A stretch of 64,000 nucleotides of DNA from Zeimonas sp964538505 (GCA_964538505.1 CAZIDY010000007.1:44179-108178), one strand, 5' to 3'; shown: positions 32,281 to 41,886, numbered from the stretch's first letter. Translations and numbers: made by a program. The notes: generated by a model from the letters alone, not told the origin.

Positions 32281-32969
32281 CACTTTTTCTTCGCCTGGGC
32301 TTCGGCCGCCTTGCGCCGCTGCTCGGCGATCTCCTCGGGATCGAGATAGCGGAAGGTCTTGGCGATGGCCTCCATCGTCAGGTTGCCGGAGGCACTGCCC
32401 GCCTGGCCGCCGCGCTCGGGCGGCAGCGAGATCTGCAGGTTGTTCAGCGTGACGATGCGCGCGAGATTGGCGATCTCGCTGGTGAACGCGCCGAAGGCGT
32501 GATAGTCGCCGGTGACGCGGATCGCGATCGGAAGCTCCGCGTAGTAGTCGCGAACGATCACCTGCCCGGGCTTGAACAGCTCGAACTGCAGGCCACGCCC
32601 GATGCCGGCCTGGTTGATGTCGGAGAGCAGCGCGTCCATCTCGGCCTTGCTCGGCAGCTGCTTCTCGAGCTGGCTGACGTACTGCATCACCTGTTCCTTC
32701 TGCGCGCGCAGCACCTCGAGGTTCACCGCCTGGCGAGTCTTGTCGGTGAATTCCTGCTTCAGGCGCTGCTCCTCGGCGACCCGCATGTCGAGCTCCTCGA
32801 GCTGTCCACGCCAGTAACCGCCCCAGGCAGCTGCAATGATTGCTGCGACGATGCCGGCGAGCAGCGCGATGCGCGGGACGATCGGCCACAGCCCCGGGTG
32901 GCGTCCCTGCAGCCCCTGGAACTGCGCGCTGATCGCGGAGAGGTCGATCGATGTATTGAAGCGTGCCAT
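32280..32969 (-). CDS. pilO: Type IV pilus alignment protein
   Basis: A 229-residue bitopic protein. A short cytoplasmic N-terminus leads into one membrane helix (about 31-52, 'IALLAGIVAAIIAAAWGGYW'), then a periplasmic coiled coil and ferredoxin-like fold. It pairs with PilN in the alignment subcomplex. The C-terminus is Lys/Ala-rich. Five bases after pilN. Confidence 0.93.
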   Translation of the reverse strand: MARFNTSIDLSAISAQFQGLQGRHPGLWPIVPRIALLAGIVAAIIAAAWGGYWRGQLEELDMRVAEEQRLKQEFTDKTRQAVNLEVLRAQKEQVMQYVSQLEKQLPSKAEMDALLSDINQAGIGRGLQFELFKPGQVIVRDYYAELPIAIRVTGDYHAFGAFTSEIANLARIVTLNNLQISLPPERGGQAGSASGNLTMEAIAKTFRYLDPEEIAEQRRKAAEAQAKKK

Positions 32970-32974
32970 CGCGC

Positions 32975-33613
32975 TCACCTCACCGTGTTCGCCGCGACCG
33001 GCGTGCCGATGACCTTCTGCGGCTGCGCGGCGGCGTCGGCGTCGTTGCTGCGCACCAGCGCGTTCAGCGAGAACTCGAACAGCCGCCGGGCGGTGTCGTC
33101 CTTGCTCGACTTGCCGCTCAGCTGCACCGCCTTGATCTCGAGAAGCTCGGGTCGCTCGAGCCACGGCGTGTTGTTCGACAGATTGCGTAGCAGGTCCGAG
33201 ACGCGCTCGTTCGACTGCGCATATCCGACCAGCGTCACCTTGCGTTCGTCCTGTCGCATCGACTTCAGGTACAGCCCTTCGGGCGTGTGCTTGACGAGTT
33301 CGTCCATCAGGTGAACCGGAATCGTCCGGTTCGTCTGCAGACTCTCGACCGCCGCCTGGCGGGCGCGTAGCGATTCGATCTCGGCGCGCAGCGTGGCAAT
33401 CTCCTTGATCTTCTCGTCGAGCTTCGCGTTCTCGACCTTGATGAAGTCGTTGCGCGCGCGCTGGTCGTCGATGCGACCGTCGATCGCGAAGGCGACCAGC
33501 ACGCAGCCGGCGCCGGCGACGATCGCGGTGAGCACGCCGAGCCCGACGAAGTCCTTCTTGCGCCGCTCGCGGCGCATCTCCCGGTGCGGGAGAAGGTTGA
33601 TGCGCGGAATCAT
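32975..33613 (-). CDS. pilN: Type IV pilus alignment protein
   Basis: A 212-residue bitopic protein. The N-terminal 'IPRINLLPHRE' is the conserved PilN peptide that binds PilM in the cytoplasm; one membrane helix follows (about 25-45), then a periplasmic coiled coil and small domain with 'VTLVGYAQSNERVSDLLRNL'. The start overlaps the pilM stop as ATGA (33610-33613). Confidence 0.94.
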   Translation of the reverse strand: MIPRINLLPHREMRRERRKKDFVGLGVLTAIVAGAGCVLVAFAIDGRIDDQRARNDFIKVENAKLDEKIKEIATLRAEIESLRARQAAVESLQTNRTIPVHLMDELVKHTPEGLYLKSMRQDERKVTLVGYAQSNERVSDLLRNLSNNTPWLERPELLEIKAVQLSGKSSKDDTARRLFEFSLNALVRSNDADAAAQPQKVIGTPVAANTVR

Positions 33614-34692
33614 GCGTCGAACCTCCGCATCGCCAGCCCGGTGGCCACCAGCAGCGCCGGTGCGTCGGCACGCAATTGCCGGTCGCGGATCGCGTCCGAC
33701 ACCTCCATTCCCTGGAACGGGCTGAGGATCTCGGTGGGTACCTGCGTGCGCTGCATCACCGCGTCGGCGAGACCGGGCACCACCGACGAGCCGCCGGCGA
33801 GATAGATCTGGTCGACGCGCGTGTACGGCGTCGACGTGAAGAAGAACTGCAGCGCGCGCGCGATGTCGGTGGCGCCCTGCTCGATGAACGGCTGCAGCAG
33901 GTCGCGCTGGTAGTTGTCGGGCAGGTCGCCGTTGCGCTTCTTCAGCTCCGCCTCTTCGGGCGTGAGCCCGTACAGGCGCACCAGATCCTGCGTGAGCTGC
34001 TGACCGCCGAAGGTCTGCTCGCGCTCGAACACCGTCTGCTCGTTGAGCACGACGGCGAGCGAGGTCGTCATCTGGCCGATCGAGAACACCGCGATGATCT
34101 GGCCCTGCCCGTTGTTCGGCAGGAATCGCGTCACGTGGTCGACCGACGAGCGCAGCGCGTAGGTCTCGACGTCCATCACGATCGGCTGCAGCCCGGCCAT
34201 CTCGGCAACCGCGACGCGGTCGTCGACCTTCTCCTTGCGCGAGGCGGCGAGCAGCATCTCGATCTCCTCCTCGGAGCCCTTGGCGGGCCCGAGCAGCTGG
34301 AAATCGAGGTTCACCTCCTCGATCGGGAACGGGATGTACTGGCTGGCCTCGGCTTCGACCTGCACTTCGTAGTCTTCCTCGCGCAGCCCGGCCGGCACCA
34401 GGATCTTCTTCGTGATCACCGATCCGGCAGGCAGCGCGAGCGCGGCCTCGCGGGCGCGACTGTTGCATTTGCGCAATGCACGCGTCAGCGCGTCGGCGAC
34501 CGCCTCGGCTTTCTCGATCGTGCCGTCGACGATGGCGCCGCGCTCGATCGGCTCGATCGCATAGCGTTCGAGTCGCATCGGCGTACGCTGGCCCTTCGCC
34601 AGCTCGACGACCTTCACGCTGGACGCGCTGAGATCGATGCCGACCAGCGGCGGTGGACTGCGGCGGAACAGACTGGGGAGCGGTATCGCCAT
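33610..34692 (-). CDS. pilM: Type IV pilus actin-like ATPase
   Basis: A 360-residue FtsA/actin-fold cytoplasmic protein that binds ATP and the PilN N-terminus. 'LVGIDLSASSVKVVEL' is the first phosphate-binding motif, and 'IYLAGGSSVVPGLADAV' the adenosine motif. First gene of pilMNOPQ, divergent from mrcA across 273 bases, as in other betaproteobacteria. Confidence 0.95.
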   Translation of the reverse strand: MAIPLPSLFRRSPPPLVGIDLSASSVKVVELAKGQRTPMRLERYAIEPIERGAIVDGTIEKAEAVADALTRALRKCNSRAREAALALPAGSVITKKILVPAGLREEDYEVQVEAEASQYIPFPIEEVNLDFQLLGPAKGSEEEIEMLLAASRKEKVDDRVAVAEMAGLQPIVMDVETYALRSSVDHVTRFLPNNGQGQIIAVFSIGQMTTSLAVVLNEQTVFEREQTFGGQQLTQDLVRLYGLTPEEAELKKRNGDLPDNYQRDLLQPFIEQGATDIARALQFFFTSTPYTRVDQIYLAGGSSVVPGLADAVMQRTQVPTEILSPFQGMEVSDAIRDRQLRADAPALLVATGLAMRRFDA

Positions 34693-34741
34693 CGGCGTCT
34701 CGGCTCAAAAAGTCCCGTAAACTTAAGGACTTGCAGTTGTT

Positions 34742-34769
34742 ATTTAAAAGTCGCTCGAGATGCTGTCGA
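34742..34769 (-). promoter_or_regulatory. Candidate promoter of pilMNOPQ
   Basis: On the minus strand TCGACA (34764-34769, five of six matches to TTGACA) and TTAAAT (34742-34747) are separated by 16 bases, about 50 bases upstream of the pilM start. An A/T-rich patch is unusual in this DNA, which supports the call. Prediction only. Confidence 0.45.
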
Positions 34770-34927
34770 CGAGCTCGATTCACTGTAAAGCGTTTTGTGC
34801 AGTAGTTCGCAGCGCGCCGCGACCACCGGTCGTACGTCACCGACCACTGGGCCGCACGACTGTGCAGGCGCCGATCGACGGCACTCGGAACGGCGTGCGC
34901 GGCACGGAACCGCATCGCGGCGAACCG

Positions 34928-34933
34928 TATAAA
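34928..34933 (+). promoter_or_regulatory. Candidate -10 box for mrcA
   Basis: TATAAA lies 32 bases upstream of the mrcA ATG in an otherwise G+C-rich spacer. No good -35 box stands 16-18 bases before it, so it may need an activator or be fortuitous. Confidence 0.35.
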
Positions 34934-34965
34934 ATCCGCAACAGTTTCAGCGGGGTCTGCCCGTA

Positions 34966-37308
34966 ATGTCCGAACGCAAGGCCCGCAAGCCGCGGCCGAA
35001 ATCCCGCCCGAAGAAGTCGCCGTGGCTGCGCGTCGCGCTCGCCGTCGTCGCGATCCCGGTCACGCTCGCCATCGCAGGCGGGCTGCTCGGCGTTTTCGGG
35101 CTGCTGCTGCTCAACGATCGGCTGCCGTCGCTCGACGCGATGCTCGATTACCGGCCGCGCATTCCGCTGCGTGTCTACAGCGCCGACGGGCAGCTGATCG
35201 GCGAGTTCGGCGAGGAGCGCCGTACCTTCGTGCGGATCGACGACGTGCCGGCGGTGATGAAGAACGCCGTGCTCGCCGCCGAGGACACGCGCTTCTTCGA
35301 GCACGCCGGCGTCGACCCGGTGGGCGTGGCACGCGCGGCAATGGCGAACTTCTTCGCCGGCGGCACCGAGCAGGGCGCGAGCACGATCACGATGCAGCTC
35401 GCACGCGAGTTCTTCCTGTCGAACGAGCGCACGTACACGCGCAAGATCGTCGAGATCCTGCTCGCGCTGCGCATCGAGGACACGCTGAGCAAGGAACAGA
35501 TCTTCGAGCTGTACCTGAACCAGATCTACCTCGGCAAGCGCTCGTACGGATTCGCCGCCGCGGCGCGCACCTATTTCGACAAGCCGATCTCGGAGCTGAG
35601 CGCCGCCGAAGCGGCCGTGCTCGCCGGATTGCCGAAGGCGCCGTCGCGCTTCAACCCGATGGTGAATCCGGCGCGCGCGATCGAGCGCCAGCGCTACATC
35701 CTCGGACGCATGCGCGACGCCGGCTTTCTCGCGCAGGCCGACTACGAAGCCGCGATGACCGAGCGGCTCGAGTTCTCGACCCCACGCGCCGACTACCCGG
35801 TCGAGGCGCCCTATGTCGCCGAGCTCGCCCGGCAGCTCGCCTTCGATCTCTATCAGGAAGACATCTATTCGGCGGGCCTGAAGATCTACACGACGATCGA
35901 CCCCGTGCATCAGGCAGCGGCCAACGCGGCACTCGAGAAAGGCGTCGTCGACTACGACCGCAGGCACGGTTTCCGCGGCCCCGAGCGGGTGATCGACCTG
36001 CCCGACGATCCGCAGGCGGTCGACGCAGCTGTCGATGCGGCTCTGGACGACAGCCCCGACATCGGGCGCTTCCTCGCCGCCGTCGTGCTCGAGGCCGGTC
36101 CGAAGCGCGTCGTCCTGTCGCGCGGCGACGTGACCCCGATCGAAATCAACGGCAATGCGCTGAAGTTCGTCGCCTCGGCGCTCGGCCCGCGCGCGAATGC
36201 GTCGAGGCGCCTGGTGCGCGGGGCCGTGATCCGCATCTCGAAGGAGGGCGACGGTTACCGGATCTCGCAGCTCCCTGAAGTCCAGGCGGCGCTCGTCTCG
36301 ATGGACACGCAGGACGGCGCAGTGCGCGCGCTCGTCGGCGGCTTCGACTTCGAGCGCAACCGCTTCAACCGCGTCGTGCAGGCGTGGCGCCAGCCCGGCT
36401 CGAGCTTCAAGCCGTTCATCTACTCGGCGTCGCTCGAGAAGGGTTTCATGGCGTCGACGATCATCAACGACGCACCGGTGCTGATCGACCCCGCGCGCAC
36501 CGGCGGCCAGCTGTGGGACCCGAAGAACTACGACGGCAAGTACGAGGGCCCGATCCCGCTGCACTCGGCACTCGCAAGGTCGAAGAACATGGTCTCGGTA
36601 CGGCTGCTCGATGCGATCGGGCCGCAGTACGCACAGGACTACGTCTCGCGCTTCGGCTTCGACCCCGACCGGCATCCGGCCTTCCTCACGCTGGCGCTCG
36701 GCGCCGGTTCGGTGACGCCGTGGCGGATGGTCGAGGCGATCTCGGTGTTCGCCAACGGCGGTTATCGAATCGAGCCCTACATCATCTCGCGGATCACCGA
36801 CAGCAACGGACGGCTGCTCGCCAGCGCGAAACCCGACCGCGCAGGCGACGAATCGGTGCGCGTCATCGACGAGCGCAATGCTTTCCTGATGGACTCGATG
36901 CTGCGCGAGGTCGTTCGCGTCGGCACCGCGCGACGCGCACTCACACTGAAGCGCAGCGACCTCGCGGGCAAGACCGGTACGACCAACGACTCGGTCGACG
37001 CCTGGTTCGCCGGCTACCAGCCCTCGCTCGCCGCAGTCGCCTGGGTCGGCTTCGACCAGCCGCGCAAGCTCGGCGATCGCGAAACAGGCGGCGGGCTCGC
37101 GTTGCCGATCTGGATCGACTACATGGCGACGGCGTTGAAAGGCGTGCCCGAGGCACCGCAGACACCGCCGCAGGGCGTCGTGCGCATCGATGGCCAGTAT
37201 TTCCTGTCGGAAACGCGCCCGGGCCAGGGCATCGCCTCGCTCGGCGTCGCCGACGAAGGCGTGGCGGCCGGCGCTGAAGCCGATCGAATCCGCGACCAGG
37301 TGTTCTGA
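34966..37308 (+). CDS. mrcA: Penicillin-binding protein 1A (bifunctional class A)
   Basis: A 780-residue inner-membrane enzyme that polymerises and cross-links peptidoglycan. A basic cytoplasmic tail and one membrane helix (about 22-46) precede the GT51 glycosyltransferase domain with 'AAEDTRFFEHAGVDP' holding the catalytic Glu. The transpeptidase has Ser479 in 'GSSFKPF', the 'SKNM' motif and 'KTGTT' (669-673). An OB-like insert lies between. Followed two bases later by lptM and then lysA. Confidence 0.96.
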   Translation: MSERKARKPRPKSRPKKSPWLRVALAVVAIPVTLAIAGGLLGVFGLLLLNDRLPSLDAMLDYRPRIPLRVYSADGQLIGEFGEERRTFVRIDDVPAVMKNAVLAAEDTRFFEHAGVDPVGVARAAMANFFAGGTEQGASTITMQLAREFFLSNERTYTRKIVEILLALRIEDTLSKEQIFELYLNQIYLGKRSYGFAAAARTYFDKPISELSAAEAAVLAGLPKAPSRFNPMVNPARAIERQRYILGRMRDAGFLAQADYEAAMTERLEFSTPRADYPVEAPYVAELARQLAFDLYQEDIYSAGLKIYTTIDPVHQAAANAALEKGVVDYDRRHGFRGPERVIDLPDDPQAVDAAVDAALDDSPDIGRFLAAVVLEAGPKRVVLSRGDVTPIEINGNALKFVASALGPRANASRRLVRGAVIRISKEGDGYRISQLPEVQAALVSMDTQDGAVRALVGGFDFERNRFNRVVQAWRQPGSSFKPFIYSASLEKGFMASTIINDAPVLIDPARTGGQLWDPKNYDGKYEGPIPLHSALARSKNMVSVRLLDAIGPQYAQDYVSRFGFDPDRHPAFLTLALGAGSVTPWRMVEAISVFANGGYRIEPYIISRITDSNGRLLASAKPDRAGDESVRVIDERNAFLMDSMLREVVRVGTARRALTLKRSDLAGKTGTTNDSVDAWFAGYQPSLAAVAWVGFDQPRKLGDRETGGGLALPIWIDYMATALKGVPEAPQTPPQGVVRIDGQYFLSETRPGQGIASLGVADEGVAAGAEADRIRDQVF

Positions 37309-37310
37309 GC

Positions 37311-37508
37311 TTGCGCACGCCGGGCCGCTCTTCGTCACCGCCGCCGACGCTGCCCGCACGCCGTGCGTCGCTTCTGGCGCTTGCCGGCTCGCTGCTCGTC
37401 GCCGGTTGCGGCCAGCGCGGCCCGCTCTACCTGCCCGAAGACGCACCGCCGCCGCGCCGCGCGCGACCGGCTCCGCAGAACGAACCCGAAGAAGAGCCGT
37501 CCCGATGA
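37311..37508 (+). CDS. lptM: LPS-assembly lipoprotein LptM (YifL-like)
   Basis: A 65-residue lipoprotein. A hydrophobic stretch leads to the lipobox 'VAGC' with Cys33, followed at once by 'GQRGPLYLPED', the hallmark of LptM, which helps the LptD-LptE complex mature. The rest is Pro/Arg-rich. I used the TTG two bases after the mrcA stop because no ATG or GTG fits; the true start could be later. The stop overlaps the lysA start as ATGA (37505-37508), and lptM-lysA pairing is common in proteobacteria. Confidence 0.85.
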   Translation: MRTPGRSSSPPPTLPARRASLLALAGSLLVAGCGQRGPLYLPEDAPPPRRARPAPQNEPEEEPSR

Positions 37509-38773
37509 CGACCGACGCCACGTTCCGCTACCGCGACGATTCGCTGTTCGTCGACGAAGTCGAGCTTGCATCGATCGCACGCGAGCACGGCACTCCGGCA
37601 TACGTCTATTCGCGCGCCGCGATCGAGTCGGCGTACGGCGCATTCGTGCAGGCAGCGAGCGGTCGCGACGTGCTGGTCTGCTATGCGCTGAAGGCGAACT
37701 CCAATCTCGCCGTCATCGAGCTGCTCGCTCGCGCCGGCGCCGGCTTCGACATCGTCTCGGGCGGCGAGCTGCAGCGGGTCATCGCCGCCGGCGGCGACCC
37801 GTCGAAGGTAGTGTTCTCCGGCGTCGGGAAGAGCGAAGCCGAGATGCGGCTCGCGCTCGAGATGGGGGTACGCTGTTTCAACGTCGAGTCGGAAAGCGAG
37901 CTGCGGCGGCTCGACCGCGTCGCCGGCTCGATGAAGCGCCGCGCGCCGGTATCGCTGCGCGTGAATCCCGATGTCGACGCGGGTACGCATCCGTACATCT
38001 CCACCGGGCTGCGCGAGAACAAGTTCGGCATCGCACACGAAGACGCGCTCGACGTGTATCGGCGCGCCGCGCGTCTGCAGCACGTCGACGTGGTCGGCAT
38101 CGACTCCCACATCGGCTCGCAGATCACCGCGGTTGCGCCGTACCTCGCCGCCGCCGACAAACTGCTCGAGCTGGTCGACGCGCTGCACGCCGAAGGCATC
38201 GAGCTGCGACACATCGACTTCGGCGGCGGACTCGGCATCCGCTACCGCGACGAGGACCCGCCCCGCCCGCAGGCATTGCTCGAGGCGCTGTTCGAGCGCA
38301 TCGACCGTCACCCGCGCGGCCGGAGCTACGCGCTGCTCTTCGAGTTCGGCCGCGCAATCGTCGGCAACGCCGGCGTGCTGCTCACGCGCGTCGAGTACCT
38401 GAAGCGCAACGGCGATCGACGCTTCGCGGTCGTCGACGCCGCGATGAACGACCTGATGCGCCCCGCGCTCTACGACGCGTATCACGAGGTGCTGCCGCTT
38501 CGGCGCCGCAGCGACCGCGAAGCGCAGCGCTACGACGTCGTCGGACCCGTCTGCGAATCGGGCGACTGGCTCGCGCGCGACCGCGCGCTCGCGATCGACG
38601 AAGGCGACCTGCTCGCGATCGCCTCGGCCGGGGCGTACGGAATGGTGATGGCGTCGAACTACAACACGCGACCGCGCGCCGTCGAGGTGCTCGTCAGCGA
38701 TGCCAAGGCGCACGTGATCCGCGAACGCGAAAGCATCGAGTCGCTATTCGCGCTCGAGCGGCGCCTGCCGTAA
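37505..38773 (+). CDS. lysA: Diaminopimelate decarboxylase
   Basis: A 422-residue PLP enzyme that makes lysine from meso-diaminopimelate. Lys63 in 'YALKANSN' binds PLP; 'GGGLGIRY' contacts the phosphate; 'GPVCESGDW' provides the active-site Cys from the other subunit. The long open frame upstream belongs to other genes; the ATG overlapping lptM is the correct start. The 3' end overlaps the convergent msrQ by 30 bases. Confidence 0.96.
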   Translation: MTTDATFRYRDDSLFVDEVELASIAREHGTPAYVYSRAAIESAYGAFVQAASGRDVLVCYALKANSNLAVIELLARAGAGFDIVSGGELQRVIAAGGDPSKVVFSGVGKSEAEMRLALEMGVRCFNVESESELRRLDRVAGSMKRRAPVSLRVNPDVDAGTHPYISTGLRENKFGIAHEDALDVYRRAARLQHVDVVGIDSHIGSQITAVAPYLAAADKLLELVDALHAEGIELRHIDFGGGLGIRYRDEDPPRPQALLEALFERIDRHPRGRSYALLFEFGRAIVGNAGVLLTRVEYLKRNGDRRFAVVDAAMNDLMRPALYDAYHEVLPLRRRSDREAQRYDVVGPVCESGDWLARDRALAIDEGDLLAIASAGAYGMVMASNYNTRPRAVEVLVSDAKAHVIRERESIESLFALERRLP

Positions 38774-39520
38774 CACCGTAGACGACGGCCGTCCCGGTGC
38801 CGTGGGCCTCTCCGGCGCCCCCGGTCGCGCTGTCGCCACTGGCCGCGCTGTCGACGACGCCCGCGCTGTCGTCCCCGGCCGCGGCGTCACGGGCGGGCGC
38901 GCCCAGTGCCACGCAAGGCGCATCGCAAGCAGCCCGCCGACCACGAGCGCCCAAGCGAGCGGCTCCGCGAAATCGTTCTTCCCCGCCTTGTGCCACCAGA
39001 AATGCAGCACGGCGAGCAGCGCGATCGCATAGACGAGACGGTGCAGCTCCTGCCAGCGTCGCCCCAGCCGACGCATCATCGCGTTCGTCGACGTCGCCGC
39101 CAGCGGAATCAGCAACACGAAGGCGGTGAAGCCCACGGTGATGAACGGCCGCTCGAGCACGTCGTCGACGATCGCCTCCCAGTCGAACCACTGGTCGAGC
39201 CAGACGTACGTCGTCACGTGCAGGCAAGCATAGAAGAACGCGAACAACCCGAGCATCCGCCGCAGCCGCAACAGCCAGCCCCAGCCGAGCAGCCGACGCA
39301 ACGGCGTGACCGCCAGCGTGATGCACAACATCGCCAGCGCCCAGGTGCCCGTAGAGCGCTGCACGAACTCGACCGGATTCGCCGTCAACGCGTCCTGCAC
39401 CCCAAGCACGAACAGCCGCGCAAGCGGCACGAGCGCAAGCACGAACACGACAACACGCAGCGCACGGATCGACTGCGGCGCAGAGCGCTGCCCGCCCCGT
39501 ACGTGCGCAGCCACGCTCAA
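38744..39520 (-). CDS. msrQ: MsrPQ system haem b membrane subunit
   Basis: A 258-residue ferric-reductase-like membrane protein that feeds electrons to MsrP. Helices include 'VVVFVLALVPLARLFVL' and 'MLGLFAFFYACLHVTTYVWL', and the haem ligand histidines lie in 'CLHVTTY', 'LHRLVY' and 'LHFWWH'. I chose the TTG at 39520, behind GGAG eight bases upstream; the GTG at 39514 is the alternative. The last 50 residues are a Pro/Ala/Thr/Arg-rich tail not typical of the family, and its final codons overlap lysA. Confidence 0.88.
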   Translation of the reverse strand: MSVAAHVRGGQRSAPQSIRALRVVVFVLALVPLARLFVLGVQDALTANPVEFVQRSTGTWALAMLCITLAVTPLRRLLGWGWLLRLRRMLGLFAFFYACLHVTTYVWLDQWFDWEAIVDDVLERPFITVGFTAFVLLIPLAATSTNAMMRRLGRRWQELHRLVYAIALLAVLHFWWHKAGKNDFAEPLAWALVVGGLLAMRLAWHWARPPVTPRPGTTARASSTARPVATARPGAPERPTAPGRPSSTVLRQAPLERE

Positions 39521-39862
39521 TGCAGCCGCTCCGCATCGGCGTGCGGGCGCCCGGCTGCGCGCATTGCGGCGACCTCTGCGGCGCCGAGCCGCGCAGCCTC
39601 GGGGTCGGCGCGCGCAGCGCGCTTCGTACAATCTGACTTGCGACCGCATGTCTGAGCGCAGCGCGCGTAGCGCGCGAAGCGAGTTCGGCCGCACGACCCC
39701 GAGGCGAGCAGCGAGGGCAGTCGGTGCGAAGCACCGACTGCCGCAGCGGGAGCCGCAATGCGCGCAGCCGGGCGCCCGCACGCCGATGCGGCGCCGGCCA
39801 ACGCAGCGTGCCCAACGCGCAACCCCGCCCGCCCCGCTGCCGCCTGCCGCGACCGCTCCAAC
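39521..39862. repeat. msrP-msrQ spacer with 106-nt dispersed repeat (copy 1) in a 40-bp inverted repeat
   Basis: No gene lies here. Bases 39649-39754 match 45916-46021 with two differences. The outer arms 39531-39570 and 39752-39791 are an exact 40-base inverted repeat. Inside the core is a small hairpin, 'gtcggtgc' and 'gcaccgac' around 'gaa'. The segment separates two genes that normally touch, so it looks inserted into the msrPQ operon; the msrQ ribosome site partly falls in the left arm. Confidence 0.85.
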
Positions 39863-40873
39863 TCAGAACTCCTTGCGCAGATCCATCCCCGCATACAGCG
39901 AAGCCACCTGCTCCCCGTACCCGTTGAACATCTTCGTCGGATGTCGCCGCGCAAAGAGCCCGCCTTCGCCGATCTTCCGCTCGCTCGCCTGCGACCAGCG
40001 CGGATGATCGACGTCGGGGTTCACGTTCGAGTAGAAGCCGTACTCGTGCGGCGCCGCGCGATGCCAGCTGGTGACCGGCCGACGCTCGACGAAGCGGATT
40101 GCGACCAGCGACTTCGCGCTCTTGAAGCCGTATTTCCACGGGACGACGATCCGCACCGGCGCGCCGTTCTGCTTCGGCAGCACCTCGCCGTACAGCCCCA
40201 GCGTGAGCAGCGTCAGCGGGTGTGCCGCCTCGTCGATGCGCAACCCCTCGATGTACGGCCACGCGAGCACCGACGAACGCAGGCCGGGCATCTGCTCGCG
40301 ATCCGCGAGCGTGACGAACTCGACGTACTTCGCATTGCCGGTCGGCTCGACCCGCTTGATCAGTTCGACGAACGAATAGCCGACCCACGGGATGACCATC
40401 GACCAGGCTTCGACGCAGCGCAGGCGATAGACGCGCTCCTCGAGCGGCGCAAGCGTACGCAACTCGTCGATGTCGAAGCGGCGCGGTTTGGCCACCTCGC
40501 CTTCGACGGCGATCGTCCACGGCTGCACCTTCAGCGATCGCGCGTAGCGAGCCGGATCGGACTTGTCGGTACCGAACTCGTAGAAGTTGTTGTAGCCGGT
40601 GACGTCCTCGTACGGCGTGGGCCGCTCCATCGTCGACAGCGGGCTCGGCCGGGTCGCCAGCTTCGATGCAGGGTCGTCGATACGCGATGCCGAATCGGCC
40701 GACGCTGCGTGAACGGGCGACGCCGCCACGATCGGCGCAAGTGCCGCGCCGGCGGCCGCGCCCAGCAGTGCGCGACGTTGCGCGCGTCGACGCTCGTGCC
40801 ACTGCTCGTGGACGGAACGAGGGCTGATCTCGGTTGGCCGCGGATCGGCCTGGTCAGGGGTGCGAATCAGCAT
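39863..40873 (-). CDS. msrP: Periplasmic methionine sulfoxide reductase, molybdopterin subunit
   Basis: A 336-residue YedY-type enzyme that repairs oxidised methionines in periplasmic proteins. A twin-arginine leader ('RRRAQRRALLGAAAGAALA') directs export of the folded protein. Cys153 in 'RLRCVEAWSMVIPWVGY' ligates molybdenum. 'YYNFYEF'-type wording ('GYNNFYEFG') near 93-101 is typical. First gene of msrPQ; a repeat element separates it from msrQ. Confidence 0.95.
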   Translation of the reverse strand: MLIRTPDQADPRPTEISPRSVHEQWHERRRAQRRALLGAAAGAALAPIVAASPVHAASADSASRIDDPASKLATRPSPLSTMERPTPYEDVTGYNNFYEFGTDKSDPARYARSLKVQPWTIAVEGEVAKPRRFDIDELRTLAPLEERVYRLRCVEAWSMVIPWVGYSFVELIKRVEPTGNAKYVEFVTLADREQMPGLRSSVLAWPYIEGLRIDEAAHPLTLLTLGLYGEVLPKQNGAPVRIVVPWKYGFKSAKSLVAIRFVERRPVTSWHRAAPHEYGFYSNVNPDVDHPRWSQASERKIGEGGLFARRHPTKMFNGYGEQVASLYAGMDLRKEF

Positions 40874-41120
40874 GACCGGCTCCTCTCGAACCGATGCGTC
40901 GTACCCGCAACCGACGGCTTACGAAGGAGGATTGGAACGAAGCCGCGGGTGAACCCGCATCGTACGCAGCCGGCGGCGCCCACTGCCGTTCCAGCATAGC
41001 GCCTGTTCGCTGCGAACCCGATGTCACCCGCGCGGCCGTGCGGCCGCAAGCAATGCAAGCCCGAACGGCTCGGGCCGGCAGACTCAGGTCGGCAGACTCA
41101 GGTCGGCCCGTTCACGCCTC

Positions 41121-41795
41121 TCAGCGGAGGCCAGCCATGTACTGCGCGACCGCCTTGATCTCGCGGTCGGACAGCCGTTCGGCGATCGTGCGCATCTGGT
41201 CGCTGTTGGCGCGCTCGCCGCTGCGGAACTTGACGAGCTCCGCTTCGGCGTATTCGGCGAACTGGCCCTGCAGCCGCGGGTACTGCGAAGGAATGCCCGC
41301 ACCGGTCGGGCTATGGCAGCCCGCACAGGCCGGAACGCCCTTGTCTGCAATGCCGACGCGGTAGATGTTGCGCCCGGTTTCGGCGAGCGCCTGATCGGTG
41401 GCGACGGCCGGCTCGAGCTTTTGCGCCGCGAAATGCGCGGAGACGTTGCGGATGTCCTCGGGCGAGAGCATCGCCGCGAAGCCGGCCATGAGCGCGCTCG
41501 GACGCACGGGCTGTTCCGCCCCTTCGGCCACCCTGAAATCGTTCAGCTGCTTGACGAGGTAGTCGGCATGCTGCGACGCAAGCTTCGGATTTGCCGGAGT
41601 GGGGCTGTTGCCGTCGGCCGCATGGCATGCGGCGCACACTTCCTGCGCGATCTGCGCGCCGCGCTTGGCGTCGACCGGCGCCGGGGCGTCGCCCTGCGCG
41701 AGAACGCCCGGGGCAAAGAAAGCGGCAACTGCGACGGCGATGCCGGCGGCGGAGGAACCGATGACGACCGCGCCCGGATTTCTCGATCGGAACAT
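41121..41795 (-). CDS. Dihaem cytochrome c4
   Basis: A 224-residue periplasmic cytochrome. A signal peptide ends near 'GVLAQGDA' (about 34). Two haem c sites, 'CAACH' (54-58) and 'CAGCH' (157-161), with downstream 'MAGFAAML' and 'MRTIAERLSD' supplying methionine ligands. The two-domain plan and length are those of cytochrome c4, an electron carrier to terminal oxidases. Divergent from engB across 91 bases. Confidence 0.9.
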   Translation of the reverse strand: MFRSRNPGAVVIGSSAAGIAVAVAAFFAPGVLAQGDAPAPVDAKRGAQIAQEVCAACHAADGNSPTPANPKLASQHADYLVKQLNDFRVAEGAEQPVRPSALMAGFAAMLSPEDIRNVSAHFAAQKLEPAVATDQALAETGRNIYRVGIADKGVPACAGCHSPTGAGIPSQYPRLQGQFAEYAEAELVKFRSGERANSDQMRTIAERLSDREIKAVAQYMAGLR

Positions 41796-41886
41796 GCGAC
41801 GAACCCGCAGAATCGACGGACCGCTCGGGGTCCGACAAAGCCTGCAATTGTACAATAGGCGTTGATCCCGTCGAAATTCCGGCTTC

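Noticed and set aside
34837..37521. 894-codon minus-strand frame
   Set aside because: Antisense shadow of mrcA; no domain recognised.
41077..41104. 14-base tandem duplication (ggcagactcaggtc)
   Set aside because: Two units only, in a short spacer after the cytochrome c4 gene; no structure or function suggested.
41846..41860. Possible promoters at TTGTACAA between cytochrome c4 and engB
   Set aside because: TACAAT-like -10 boxes occur on both strands, but neither has an acceptable -35 at proper spacing.
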